Shown: one piece after another, positions 21,071 through 31,662 of the stretch
How positions within the stretch are numbered: the first letter of the stretch is position 1
How the letters are laid out: every line of letters starts with the position of its first letter
Source: Eucommia ulmoides
Lineage: Eukaryota; Streptophyta; Magnoliopsida; Garryales; Eucommiaceae
Assembly: GCA_016647705.1 (NCBI GenBank)
Contig: CM028328.1
Span: forward strand, 49,957,647 to 50,021,646
Length of the DNA stretch: 64,000 nt
Direction of reading: 5' to 3'
Made by a program: the position numbers and the translations under genes
Notes under the pieces: model-generated
Databases searched by the model: none
What the model was told of the DNA's origin: nothing
What the model saw: the letters and a program-made list of their open reading frames with translations, nothing else

Positions 21071-21740
21071 TGTAGCAAAAATCCACACTTGAATTTTTGT
21101 TTTGAATTTTCTTATTATTCCTTTGAGTTGTTGATGTTTAAGTTCTTAAGATAATTAATGCGTATCAACAATCTAAACTTGATGTCTTGCTTTGAATTTT
21201 TCTCTTCTTGAAAATTCATTATTGATACTTGAGTTCTTGAAATAATTATTGTGTAGCAAAAATTAACACTTGAATTTTTGTTCTGAATCCCTCTTATTCC
21301 TAGTGCATTGTCGATGTTTGAGCTCTTGAAATAATTACTGTATAGCAGAAATCCACACTTGAATTCTTGTTTTGAATTTTCCTTTTATTCCTTTGCATTG
21401 TTGATGTTTTTAGTCCTTGAAATAATTACTGTGTAGTAAAAATCCAAACTTGAATTCTTGTTTTGAATTTCTCTCTTATTCATTTGCATTGTTGATATTT
21501 GAGTTCTTGATATAGTTATTGTGTAGCAAAAATCCACATTTGAATTCTTGTTTTGAATTTCCCTCTTATTTTTTTTGGATTGTTGATGTTTGAGTTCTTA
21601 ATATAGTTATTGTGTAGCAAAAATACAATATTAAACTCTTGTTTTTGAATTTTCCTTTTCCTTTTCATTGTTGATGTTTGAGTTGTTGTATTAGTTATTG
21701 TGTAGCAAAAATCCAAATTTGTTGTCTTGCTTTGTAGCAA
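21070..21740 (+). repeat. Tandem repeat, about 90-bp units, eight copies
   Basis: Units read GTGTAGCAAAAATCCACACT, TTGAATTCTTGTTTTGAATT, then a CATTGTTGATGTTTGAGTTC block. Copies begin near 21,070, 21,255, 21,345, 21,436, 21,527, 21,617 and 21,703. The same unit appears reverse-complemented in the right arms. Confidence 0.85.
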
Positions 21741-21849
21741 TAGTTACTGTGCAGTAACAATCAATTATTCGGGTCGATTTTTGGATTTTTATGAGTTTTG
21801 TGAATATATGCTCGGATGTATTAGAATGTTGCATATTTTTTTTTGGCAG

Positions 21850-22006
21850 GTCTAGTTGTGGAGCGATTGTTACTTATCTAATGAGGCAATTCATTCTTGG
21901 ACAACAAGCAGAAATTAGGTGCAAAGGCAATGATCTTATTAAGGACATAATAAATGACAAACATGGCAGTTGGGTTTTTGATACATTTTATGCACGACGC
22001 AGTTGA
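21850..22006 (+). pseudogene. Possible Ulp1 (C48) protease C-terminal fragment
   Basis: After a pyrimidine tract and GGCAG (a plausible 3' splice site) the frame reads SSCGAIVTYLMRQFIL, then about 35 more residues to TGA 22,004-22,006. This resembles the catalytic-Cys block of Ulp1/SENP proteases (D-C-G-V-x-V-x-Y-x-M). Ulp1-like genes are commonly carried by plant MULEs, which fits the surrounding element. The His and Asp blocks were not found, so only a remnant exon is left. The match is short and could be chance. Confidence 0.4.
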
Positions 22007-22731
22007 GTGCAATAAGTCGGGTAAACAGTGTTTTACTTATTGTTTTGTCAGTTCTTAAAAAAACAATTTTCATGGGACTATTGGTTCCAAGACTTCTGTT
22101 ATTATATTTTAACTTACATGCCTACTTATTTCCTAGTTTATTTGATGTGTGTAATTTTTAGACAATGTGATTCATGATTAATTCCTTTCCAATTGGTGTG
22201 TTTAATGTTGCGTATGTATAAATGTGCATGCGAGGTCTCAAATGAGTAAGACTTTAACAATACAAGTTTTCGTGTTGCAAACAAACCAAAAATATTCTCA
22301 AAGCACGAAAAATTGTGTTTGTTCAAAAGTTACTGTACGTAAATAATTATTCAAAAAGCATAGTAATATTCAATGTGCATAATTTACTGTACAGTGATAT
22401 TTAAGTGTCTTATTAAAAACTCTCACTATATTGCTATGCAACAATTACGTATCTCAAATCATTCTTTGCAGTAAAATTTATGTAATATTGCGTGTTTTTG
22501 TGAAAAAATCCATACGCCGTTTCACATTATTTTTTTGAGTTTTCACGCGAATATATACCAAAATATAAAATTAGCATTACACACTAGAAAAATGTAATAT
22601 CCATTAATAAAAACGATGCATGTCATTAAACTTCCACAAGATGTTGAATTTTTGAAAAATAATGTAAAGGTTGACTATAATTTTCTGCACATTGATTTTA
22701 CTGTTTAACTATAATTTTCAACACATTGATT
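22007..22731. other. MULE interior, no gene recognised
   Basis: AT-rich sequence with scattered TTACTGTAC motifs related to the arm repeats. No protein family seen on either strand. Confidence 0.5.
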
Positions 22732-22736
22732 GTATT
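22732..22736. repeat. Target duplication GTATT (left copy)
   Basis: GTATT precedes TGTTGGCC and recurs at 24,790-24,794 right after ATCAACA. Confidence 0.8.
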
Positions 22737-24789
22737 TGTTGGCCTAGTGGAAAACTCAAGAGGGGGGGTGAATTGAGTATTTAAAAAATAATCAGAATAA
22801 AACTTCAATAAATCAAATAATTAATTTTAATCCTAAATTAATTATTATTTTTATATCACATGGGAATTGAATAATCAACTAGATGCACACCAAACAGCAA
22901 AAATAAACAAACTAATATTTCAGCACACCAAGATATATCTTAATTCACCAAGCTACTTTTGGCTAATCCAGTCCTCCGAACCCCACAAAAATTCGCACCC
23001 ACTAATTCTAAAGATCCCTTTAAAGGTAAGAACCAAACTCATACACCGATTCTTTTACAAGTTCAGAATCAACATTTACAAAATCATTTTCCCAGGTTAA
23101 GGAATAACCTCTAGTTTTTACAGGCTCAAGAATAACCTATCTTTTTACAGGCTAAAGATTAACCTAATTTTTTTTTATACTTTAGGCTCAAGAATCAAAA
23201 CCTCACAAAACACTCCAACTATCATTTTCCTAGGTAAGGATGAAACATTTACAAATCACTCATAACGCAATATATCCAGGAAGAATCACTACCTCAATCT
23301 CTTTACAAGAAGAGACTGAAACCTGGCTACCCGTAATTAAATACCTTCAACAGTATTTAATCCGTCACACTACTCACCAATACAAATTGATAAGCAAGAT
23401 ATCTCACTCAGAGCTTCTACCACCTCAGATAAATAATAACAAAATTAATATCTCAACTAGTGATAGAAAAATGTGAGATAGAAAAATCGGATTTTAAACA
23501 AGATATAGGTAGCAACTTTGAGCACATAATCAGATTCAAGAAATTGTTTATAAAAAATATTTTCTTAAAAAATCAGAAACAATTTTTAAGATCAATTTCA
23601 AATAATAAACAAGTAATGCACAATAAAAAATTAATTGGAAAGATCTCACCCGAAATCCATAGAATAATTAGATAAATCAATGTAACTTCAGATTCAGTAG
23701 CAGCAAAGATAAACAATAATTGGTTTTCAAGATCGTATCTCATAATAGCTCACAATATCTCAGATTGATAACTCTTAGAAAGGCTCACTCCTATGATATG
23801 ATATTATTTCTCTTGTTTTCTACTTAATGATATAAGAAATTCGCAGGTCCATTTAAAGGCATTTGAAACAAATCCTATAACGGCTAGTTTCCATAAGATA
23901 TGTCTTTTAAAATCACTAATAGACCCCATATATTGATACCTTTCATTTAAGGTATATTTCACTTAATAATAGCTTTCAAAATATTCAATTTAGTCCCTCA
24001 AAAGAATTTTCAAACCTAATTCCATAAGATATGAAGTATTAAAAGGACCAATTTGAAAACCACTTTAATTCCAAGTACCAAATCTATAGGAATTAAATAA
24101 TAGATGAAACATATCATAAATATCACCAAATGCCTTAAATCTCTCTTAAATCCTAACAAAAAATGGCTATTTTTGGATATGATTTCGGAATCCACAGAAT
24201 CCTGAAACAGCTCCCTCAGTCGACCGGTCAGTCGACAGCTCAATTCAAGATGTAGCCTACTGCGTCCATCGGTCGACCTATCTGTCGACTCCTTGATTCA
24301 AAGAGTTTCATTTATTCCCACCAGTCGACCTACCTATCGACTGCTAGATATAGAGAGTTCCCTTCTTACGCTCCGGTCAACTTACCTGTCGACTCACCAA
24401 TGCTGGAACCTTTTCTAAATTCATTTTAAACTTTTTCTCTTTTACGTTTTCGACCCTTTAACTAATTTCTTTTCTCAATTAGCTCCACTAACTTTCTCAA
24501 ATTATATTTTAGTCATTTATAAATATTTTTTTTAATAGCATATAGGAGCAAATAATTTCACCTTATCAAAACACACATAAATAATAAGAGTTGAAATTTA
24601 CCTGGGTTGTTTTCCCTAATTTCTTCAAACTCTTGAATCTTCATCATCTTCGACATCGTGATTTAGCATCCATTTAATTTGTATTTTCATCTTCATCATT
24701 GGAACTCAAATAACTGAAACACTCAATTAAACCATTAGTCCCACCAAAATATCAATACTTAATTGTCCATCAAAACCTTAGGATCAACA
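22737..24789. mobile_element. LTR-type element, 2,053 bp (solo LTR or short non-autonomous element)
   Basis: It begins TGTTGGCCTAGTGGAAAACT and ends AACCTTAGGATCAACA, so it has TGTTG...CAACA ends, and it is flanked by the 5-bp duplication GTATT. The start, followed by CAAGAGGGGGGGTGAATTG, is a familiar plant LTR start. No polyprotein, primer-binding site or second LTR was seen, so a solo LTR is most likely. Its interior has several GTCGACC/GGTCGAC copies (24,225-24,390). Confidence 0.8.
24200..24400. repeat. Cluster of GTCGAC-containing short repeats
   Basis: CAGTCGACC, TCGGTCGACC and CTGTCGACT-like motifs recur about every 10-40 bp inside the LTR-type element. They form short imperfect palindromes and resemble a degenerate minisatellite. 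Confidence 0.6.
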
Positions 24790-25113
24790 GTATTGTTGCC
24801 ATTGTGTTTTTGCAAAAGTAGAGAAACTTTTGTGTTTGGCGGCAAGTGTATTTTTTTGAGTTCAATTGATATTTCGTTAATTTTTGGGATAAAGAACGGG
24901 ACCAAAGCATTTGGGCACACGTACGCGAAGAAGATTGTAAGTCCATTTGTTCAACAACGCTTTGCTAAAGTAGGCCAAGTCTCCACGCTTTACTTATCGC
25001 ACATGCGGACATATAAATCCTTAATGGTCGATGTGCTATCAAAACCAAAAATTTGTGTGGTTCCCATATGTTTAGCGACAAGTATGACGTTTGCCCAATT
25101 TTTCATATCCTAG
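24790..25113 (+). pseudogene. Possible plant-mobile-domain / MULE-associated protein fragment
   Basis: From the right edge of the LTR-type element the frame stays open to 25,113. It contains ETFVFGGKCIFLSSIDISLI followed by FGIKNG. The pattern F-x-x-G-G-x-x-x-x-L-S-x-x-D-(I/V)-x-x-I-x-G-(I/L) resembles N-terminal parts of plant mobile-domain and Ulp1-transposon proteins. The apparent upstream start lies inside the LTR insertion and is not native. Alternatively the ORF is chance, but its composition differs from the surrounding repeats. Confidence 0.35.
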
Positions 25114-25299
25114 ACCAAATAAAAATACAACGCATTTGATTATCAATAACGCATATAAATGAGGATAAAAAAGTGCAAAACATATTGTGACATTCAATTA
25201 ATTATTACTGTGTAGTATCATGCATTATAATTAGACACTATTGTTGTAAAGCAAACATTTACATCTTATTTCCCCCCAAAATCTCCCAAATTCAAAAAT

Positions 25300-26240
25300 C
25301 CAAGATGCCAATTTATGATTTTGCTACACATTAAATATCTTAACAACCCAAACATCACTAACGAGATCGAACCAAAGGGGAATAAGAACACGATTTCAAT
25401 ATATGATTTTTGCTCCACATTAACATTTCTAACAACCCAAAAATCACCAAAAGAGATGGAACTAGAGCGAAATTCAAGAACATGGTCTCAATATGTAATT
25501 TTTACTGTACATTAACCATCTTAACAAATGAAAAGAGGGGAGAGAGAAATTCATAAAATCGAAGACCCAATTGTGATTTTTGCTATACATTAAAAATCTT
25601 ATCAACCCAAACATCACCAACGAGATAGAACCAAAGTCAAATACAAGAACACGACTTCAATTAATGATTTTTTTCTACACATTAACAATCCTAACAACCC
25701 AAAAATCACCAATGAGATGGACCATGGCGAAATTCAAGAACATGAATTCAATATGTAATTTTTACTGCACATTAACAATCTCAACAACAAAAACATCAAC
25801 AATGAAAAGAGAAAGAGTAAAATTCAAAAATTCAAGACCTAATTTTATGATTTTTGCTACACATTAAAAATCTTAACAACCCAAACATCACCAACGATAT
25901 GGAATCAAGGGCAAATACAAGAACATGACTTCAATCAATGATTTTTGCTATATATTAACAATCCTAACAATCCAAAAATCACCAACAAGATGGAATCATA
26001 GCGAAATTCAAGAACATGAATTTAATATGTAATTTTTATTGTATATTAACCATCTCAACACCAAAAACATCAACAGTGAAAAGCGGGAGAGTGAAATTCA
26101 AAAATCCAAGACCCAATTTGTGATTTTTGCTACACATTAAAAATCTTACCAACCCAAACATCACCAACAAGATGGAACCAAAAGGAAAATACAAGAACAC
26201 GATTTTTTGCTGCACGTTAACTAAAACATCAACAATTCAT
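25300..26240 (-). repeat. Reverse-complemented arm subrepeats, about 90 bp
   Basis: Units read GATTTTTGCTACACATTAA, then CTTAACAACCCAAACATCAC and a GAGATGGAACCA segment. They are the inverse of the 21-kb units. Pairs alternate so that a higher-order period of about 260-270 bp is visible. Confidence 0.8.
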
Positions 26241-26579
26241 AACAATTGGTTTTTTTGCAATTCATAACAGTGGATTACAAAAATGAAACTTTCAAGTCTT
26301 AAGTTTAGACTGAAAATTCTTATTTTAAGTCATAACAGTGCTTTTGCATGAAAAATTAAGATTGAGAACCTCAAATTACCAGTGGTCGCGGCTTCAATGG
26401 CTTCGAAATCTGAAATCAACAGTTTGCTTTTGTATGAAATAGTCTTCGCCGTGAGTTTCTACCGCAAAATATACCGACACGACACGACGGAAGATATGGT
26501 CGTCGTCGATAGCTCCGTCCGCCGCCGGAAGATATTGTCGCCTCCATTTACTGAAAGTGAACAATCTAGGGTTACTCAC
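26241..26579. other. MULE interior, no gene recognised
   Basis: Includes a short GC-richer stretch (26,380-26,570) that is open on both strands, with a GCCGTGAGTTTC and GTCCGCCGCCGG character. It may be captured exon sequence, but no family is recognisable. Confidence 0.45.
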
Positions 26580-26847
26580 TTGATTTCTTTGCAAATTAGG
26601 GTAATGAGAAATAAGAGTAGAAATTTTAATCAACAAAATCTCTTCCATTTTCATAGATTGAATAAAGGAATTTGATAAAAAAATCCTTATTTAGGGTTTG
26701 TCTATGCAATCTAGGGGGTTTCTCAAAATATAAATAATTAATAGGGTTTTTAAATGTTTGGGCTTGACTATTGGGGTCAATTCTAATATCTAATATAAAA
26801 ATGGGTGTTTAATTAAAAACTCTTATTTTTTTATTTTAGAAAACCCC
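26580..26847. repeat. Intact paralogous MULE end (empty site for the virus)
   Basis: TTTCTTTGCAAATTAGGG, ATGAGAAAT, CTCTTCCATTTT and CCTTATTTAG align to 14,850-14,948. The downstream part aligns to 19,391-19,514. Between the two blocks it has only about 45 bp (26,694-26,738), where the other copy carries 4.4 kb of viral DNA. Confidence 0.7.
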
Positions 26848-26879
26848 AAAAACAAAAGACACGTGCCCCTACCCCAATT

Positions 26880-27060
26880 TCTTTTCACTTTTTTCTCTCC
26901 CTCCCCTATCTCCCTCCAATGGGCCCCACCTCCCTCTCTCTTTCTCTCTCTCTCTAGTTTTTCTCACTCTTATTTTCTCCTCTCTCATTTGCTCCTCTTT
27001 CTCTATTCCCACTTTGTTCTCTCTCTCACACACTCTTAATCTCCATATATATATATATAT

Positions 27061-27108
<48 letters not shown>

Positions 27109-27180
27109 CTTTATTCTTTTTTTTTTTCCTTTTTTGTATTTATTTTTTATATTTTTTCTTCTTCGAAATAAAATAAAATA
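26880..27180. repeat. CT-rich and (TA)n simple sequence
   Basis: CT-rich tract at 26,885-27,035, then (TA)n from about 27,045 to 27,108 and (AAAAT)n near 27,170. The translated ORF through it is an artefact. Confidence 0.85.
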
Positions 27181-27339
27181 AAATAAAGTAAATTGCAATA
27201 TGAAATTAAAATTTTGTGAGAAAAACGGTCATTGCAACAACATTCGTCTCTTCACCCACAAACACCACCGTCATACCAAATGAAGTCCACCAAGTATGCA
27301 GAGCAAATGCAACCACTGTAGCACTATTCGTAAATTCAC

Positions 27340-28490
27340 AAAAAAAATTGATAAGCCCCAAATTTTCAAGAATTTTACTGTACTGTAACATTTTGACAAA
27401 ATTTAACTGCACAATAACATTTTCACAAACTATTAATATATAGTAACTTTCAAAAAGATTACAGTGTAGCAACATTCTAAAGCACGAGTAACACTATCAA
27501 TGCATTTAGAACCCTAAAATTGTTTTCAACAATCCAATAAAATAACTGAAATTAGCAAAAAACAAATCAAAAGTTGAAAAATTTGACAAACAAAATCCAA
27601 GATGTGCATATAAGATGCACATAATAGCAGATACCAAATCTCTACAATGGTATCATGTACATGAACACGGCATACTAGAAATAGTTTTTCTCAAAATTTT
27701 ACTACATAGTAACAAATTCAAAAACTAAAATATTACTAATGTCATGGAAGAAAATAGCAATAAAAAATCTTGCCTTTAAGGGTAGATATTTTTTGTGCAG
27801 TAACAATTTCAAAGAACTCAATCATCAAATGTAATGGAAGAAAATATCAATCCAAAACTTGACTTGAAAAGTGAATTTTTGTTACACAGTAACAATTTCA
27901 AGACTCAAATATCACAATGTCATGAAAGAAAATAGTAATCCAAAAATTGACTTGAAAGTTAGATTTTTTATACACAATAACAATTTCAAGAAATCAAACA
28001 TCACAAATGTCATGAAAGAAAATAGTAATTCAAAAATTTACTTGATGGGTGAAGTTTTGCTACACAGTAACAATTTCAAAAACTCAAGCATCGGAATGTC
28101 ATGGAAGAAGAGATAAATTAAATACAACTCACTGAAATTGGTTGCTAGGGTTTTATTACCTTTGTGTATCTCTGAAATTCAATACAACTTATTATATCAC
28201 TCATGTAATAGAAGAAAATAGCAATCTAAAACTTGACTCGAATAGTGGATTTTTGCTATAGAGTAACAAACTCAAAGAACTCAAACTTCACAATGCAATG
28301 GATGAAAATAGCAATCCAAAACTTAACTCGAATAGTAAATTTTTGTTGTACAGTAACAAACACAAAGAACTCAAATATCACAAATGTTAAGGAAGAAAAT
28401 AGCAATACAAACCCTGGAGTTTTTCACTAAATATTAATGTACAATAATTTTTGCTAAATATTAATGTACAATAATTTTTCACAAAAAATA
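27340..28490 (-). repeat. Reverse arm subrepeats of the MULE, block D1
   Basis: About 90-bp units: TTTTTGTTACACAGTAACAA, then TTTCAAGAACTCAAAC and ATCACAATGTCATGGAAGAA. Copies occur near 27,790, 27,880, 27,965, 28,055, 28,245 and 28,340. Confidence 0.8.
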
Positions 28491-28860
28491 TGATTTAGCA
28501 AAATTCCAAAACACAAGATAGCAGCGGCGACGATGGTGGTTACAACCACAAAAGATGGTTAACGTTGATCCAAACAGAGTTCCACTTAGAAGAGTTTTGT
28601 TCAACTTGAGAAGATGAGATTAGAGAAGTATCAAAAGCAGGATTCTCCCCCTCTACCCAGTCATTATCCCAATTTTAGGCAAAATCTTTCTCTTTATCCG
28701 TTAAAAAGAAAGAAAGTAATATCATGTTTTTTGACAGAAAAGTTCACAAAATAAAAATTAAAAAAAATCAAAGAAAACATAATACATGAACCGATTTTTA
28801 AACAAAAAAAAAATGATGCAAACCATAATCTCACCTTAGTAGTCATCATCGTCGTACCGG
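28491..28860. other. MULE interior, no gene recognised
   Basis: Mixed sequence between two repeat blocks. No ORF or RNA gene seen. Confidence 0.5.
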
Positions 28861-29960
28861 TTAGTCCACCTTACTCGTGTAGCAAATTTTTAAACGTTAA
28901 TTTTTGCTACACGGTAATTATTTTCTCAATAACCCCACATAAAAAATGAAAAGTAACAAGATGTTAATTCAGAACAAAACTCAATTGTTGATTTTTACTA
29001 CACAATAAATAATTCAACAACTCAAAACATTAACAAGATAAAGGAATAAGATAGAAATTTGGACCAAGAATTCAACATTGATTGTTGCTACATAGTTATT
29101 AAACATCGATTTTTGCCATACAGTAATTATTTTCTCAACAACCTCACATAAAAAATGAAAACTAATAAGATGTTAATCCAAAACAATACTCAATTGTTGA
29201 TTTTTGCTACACTTTAAAAATCTCAATAAATCAAACATCAACAAGAAAATGGAAGAAGAGGGAAACTTGGACTAAAAAATCAACATCGATTTTTGCTACA
29301 CAGTTATTAAACGTCGATTTTTACGACATAGTAATTATTTTCTCAACAACCACTCATAAAAAATGAAATGGAATTTTTTTGCAGCATTTTCACTGTTCAA
29401 TTCATGAAACTAAGCAGATTACCTTTGGGTTTGTTCACCAAAACCACAGTCCCAGTTGGGGTATCCCATTTAGGAGGAAGCCTTGTACTTCTAGTCGACA
29501 TAAATGGTTCATCCTCTGTATTAACATCACCATCCTTATTGGGGACTTTCTTCAAACACTTCAAGAACAATATTTCAATATGGGATTTTTGCTACACAGT
29601 AAAAATCTCAATAAATTAGACATCAACAAGAAAAAGAAAGAAGATAGAAATTTGGACCAAGAAATCAACATCAATTTTTGCTACACAGTTATTGAACGTT
29701 AATTTTTGCTACACATTAATTATTTTCTCAACAAACCCACATAAAAAATGAAATGATTTTTTTTGCATTATTTTTGTTGTTTAATTCATGAAACTAAGTA
29801 GATTACCTTTGAGTTTGTTCACCAAAACCACAGTCCTAATTGGGGTATCCCATTTAGGAGGACTGTAGTTCTAGTCGGCATAAAGGACTTTCTTTGAACA
29901 CTTCAAGAACAATTTTTCAATATGGAATTTTTGCCACACATTAACCATCTCAACAACCAA
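28861..29960 (-). repeat. Reverse arm subrepeats of the MULE, block D2
   Basis: Units with GATTTTTGCTACACAGTTAT and TTTTCTCAACAACC. A larger duplication of about 370 bp is also present: 29,360-29,560 matches 29,740-29,900 (AAACTAAG(C/T)AGATTACCTTTG and CACCAAAACCACAGTCC), with a deletion in the second copy. Confidence 0.8.
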
Positions 29961-30179
29961 AACATCATACAACCAAAGTGAAATTCAAAACCGCAAATTG
30001 AGATTGAAGCTAGGGTTTTATTACATGTGTTGTTCGCTTCTGAAATAGACTACAACTGATTGAAGTAGATGACGGTGTTGCAGGGTAAACAATGGCGAGA
30101 GGATGAGATGGATGTAAAGATGACGACGACGAATGGAAGGCTATGAAGACGACAACGAGGAATGGAAGACGACGGCGAC

Positions 30180-30427
30180 GGACTACTTCTCGGATGATAA
30201 AGAAACCCCTGAATGCAAAGTAATTATTAATGGAAGGCTGAAGGTTGCATTTCACTCTTAATTGAAGCTTTCCCCCAAAATTCACCTTCCAATTTTAGAC
30301 CAAATCACGCGCTTCTCTTTATGTTGAAAACTCACGGTTGAAGCTTGGGGTTTTGATTAATTTTCTATTGTTCCTAGGGGGAAACCCTAACACATAGATG
30401 GACCTTGGGGCCCATGTTAAAAAACCC
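30180..30427 (-). repeat. Right terminal inverted repeat of the MULE
   Basis: The inverse of 11,019-11,360; ends TTAAAAAACCC directly before the TTCTTTAAT duplication. Confidence 0.6.
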
Positions 30428-30436
30428 TTCTTTAAT
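30428..30436. repeat. Right 9-bp target duplication of the MULE (TTCTTTAAT)
   Basis: A perfect match to 11,010-11,018. Confidence 0.75.
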
Positions 30437-31345
30437 TTACTTTCGGTACGTTTAATATTTCTATATTATTACTAAATTTAATATCCATATATTATTTCTA
30501 AAATTTCAGTAAACTTAATTTCCATAATTTTTGTATATTATATTTTTTCTTCTTATTTTAATTTCTATAAATCTAATGTTTTAGTATTATTAATGAATAT
30601 AATGTTTATATATTTTAAAAAATTTACAAATTTAATAATTTAGTCTTATTAATAAATTTAATATCCATATATTAATTCTATAATTTTCGTAAATTTAATG
30701 TTTCAATATTATTATTAAATTTAATGTCCATATTTTATTTCTCGTAAATATAATATCCATAATTTTCATATGTTATATTTTATCTTTTATATTATTTATT
30801 TAATTTAATTTCAATAAATTTAATATTTTAGTATTATTACTAAATCTAATAACCATCTATTATTTCTATAATTTTCATAAAGTTAATCTTCATAATTTTC
30901 GTCTATTATATTTCTCTTTATATAACTTCTTTAACTTAATTTTCGTAAATTTAATGTTTTAGTGTTATTACTAATTTAATATCCTATATATTATTACTAA
31001 ACTTTTTGTAAATTTAATATCCATTATTTTTGTATATTATATTTCATCTTTTATATTATTTATTTAATTTAATTTCAATGAATTTCATGTTTGAGTATTA
31101 TTACTAAATTTAATGTACATATTATTTCTATAATTTTTGTAAATTTAATGTCCATATTTTTCGTATTATAATATTGTTTTCTTTTATATTATTTCTTTAA
31201 TTTTTTTTTTCGTAAATTTAAAGTTTTGGTATTATTACTAAATTTAATATCCATATATAGATTTACATATTTAGAATAACTTATTCTCTATTCTTAATTA
31301 TACCAAAAAAAAAAAAAAATCTCTCGTTAATTAGGTATAATATAT
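30437..31345. repeat. AT-rich repeat block, right part (possible Helitron body and 5' end)
   Basis: Tandem diverged units of about 100-130 bp: TTTAGTATTATTACTAAATT, TAATATCCATATATTATTTC, ATAATTTTCGTAAATTTAAT and TTTTCGTATATTATATTTC. The orientation is the same as at 10,603-11,009. The right edge (AATCTCTCGTTAATTAGG then TATAATATATATAAAG) read on the minus strand resembles an AT-rich Helitron 5' end, but a clean TC start is not seen. Confidence 0.55.
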
Positions 31346-31662
31346 ATAAAGTAAAATATAAATATAAAATTTATATTTATGTTAATTTTGTAGATCTATT
31401 TGGATTTTTCTTTTATCTCTAAAATAAAAAATCACTGGAATTTATCTAGAATGTTTATGTTGGTCCTAGGTTAAATATGCACATGTTTAAATTTTGCATT
31501 CAATTGACATTCAATCTATTAATAAATCGGGACTTCTTTTGTTGATTGGGACATTTTGACGGTCCGGATCAAATTTCATGAAATGGATGACTAGGATTGA
31601 GGTGCTATTTTATATGACCTCTTCTTTTATATTGCTGCAATGGCAATAGGTCAAATGGCTAG
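31346..31662. other. Gene-free AT-rich stretch
   Basis: No ORF, RNA gene or clear repeat found. Confidence 0.5.

Larger units (their letters stand above)
11019..30427. mobile_element. MULE/foldback-like element with nested insertions, 19.4 kb
   Basis: The left end begins GGATTTTTTAG. The right end, reverse-complemented, begins GGGTTTTTTAACATGGGCCC. Both are followed by a GGGCCCCAAGG(C/T)CCA block and a GCGCGTGAT...TTGGAAGGT block, so the ends are diverged inverted repeats. A 9-bp duplication flanks them. The arms are made of tandem subrepeats, forward in 11-13 and 19.8-21.8 kb and reversed in 25.2-26.3 and 27.3-30 kb. No MURA transposase was found, so the element is non-autonomous or gutted. 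Further copies of the right end at 19,391-19,514 and 26,580-26,847 show that related elements or arm duplications are nested inside. A caulimovirid fragment and an LTR-type element have inserted since. Confidence 0.65.

Noticed and set aside
21070..21740. Regular repeats resembling a CRISPR array
   Set aside because: Whole units, including the parts that would be spacers, are alike; the DNA is eukaryotic; there are no cas genes.
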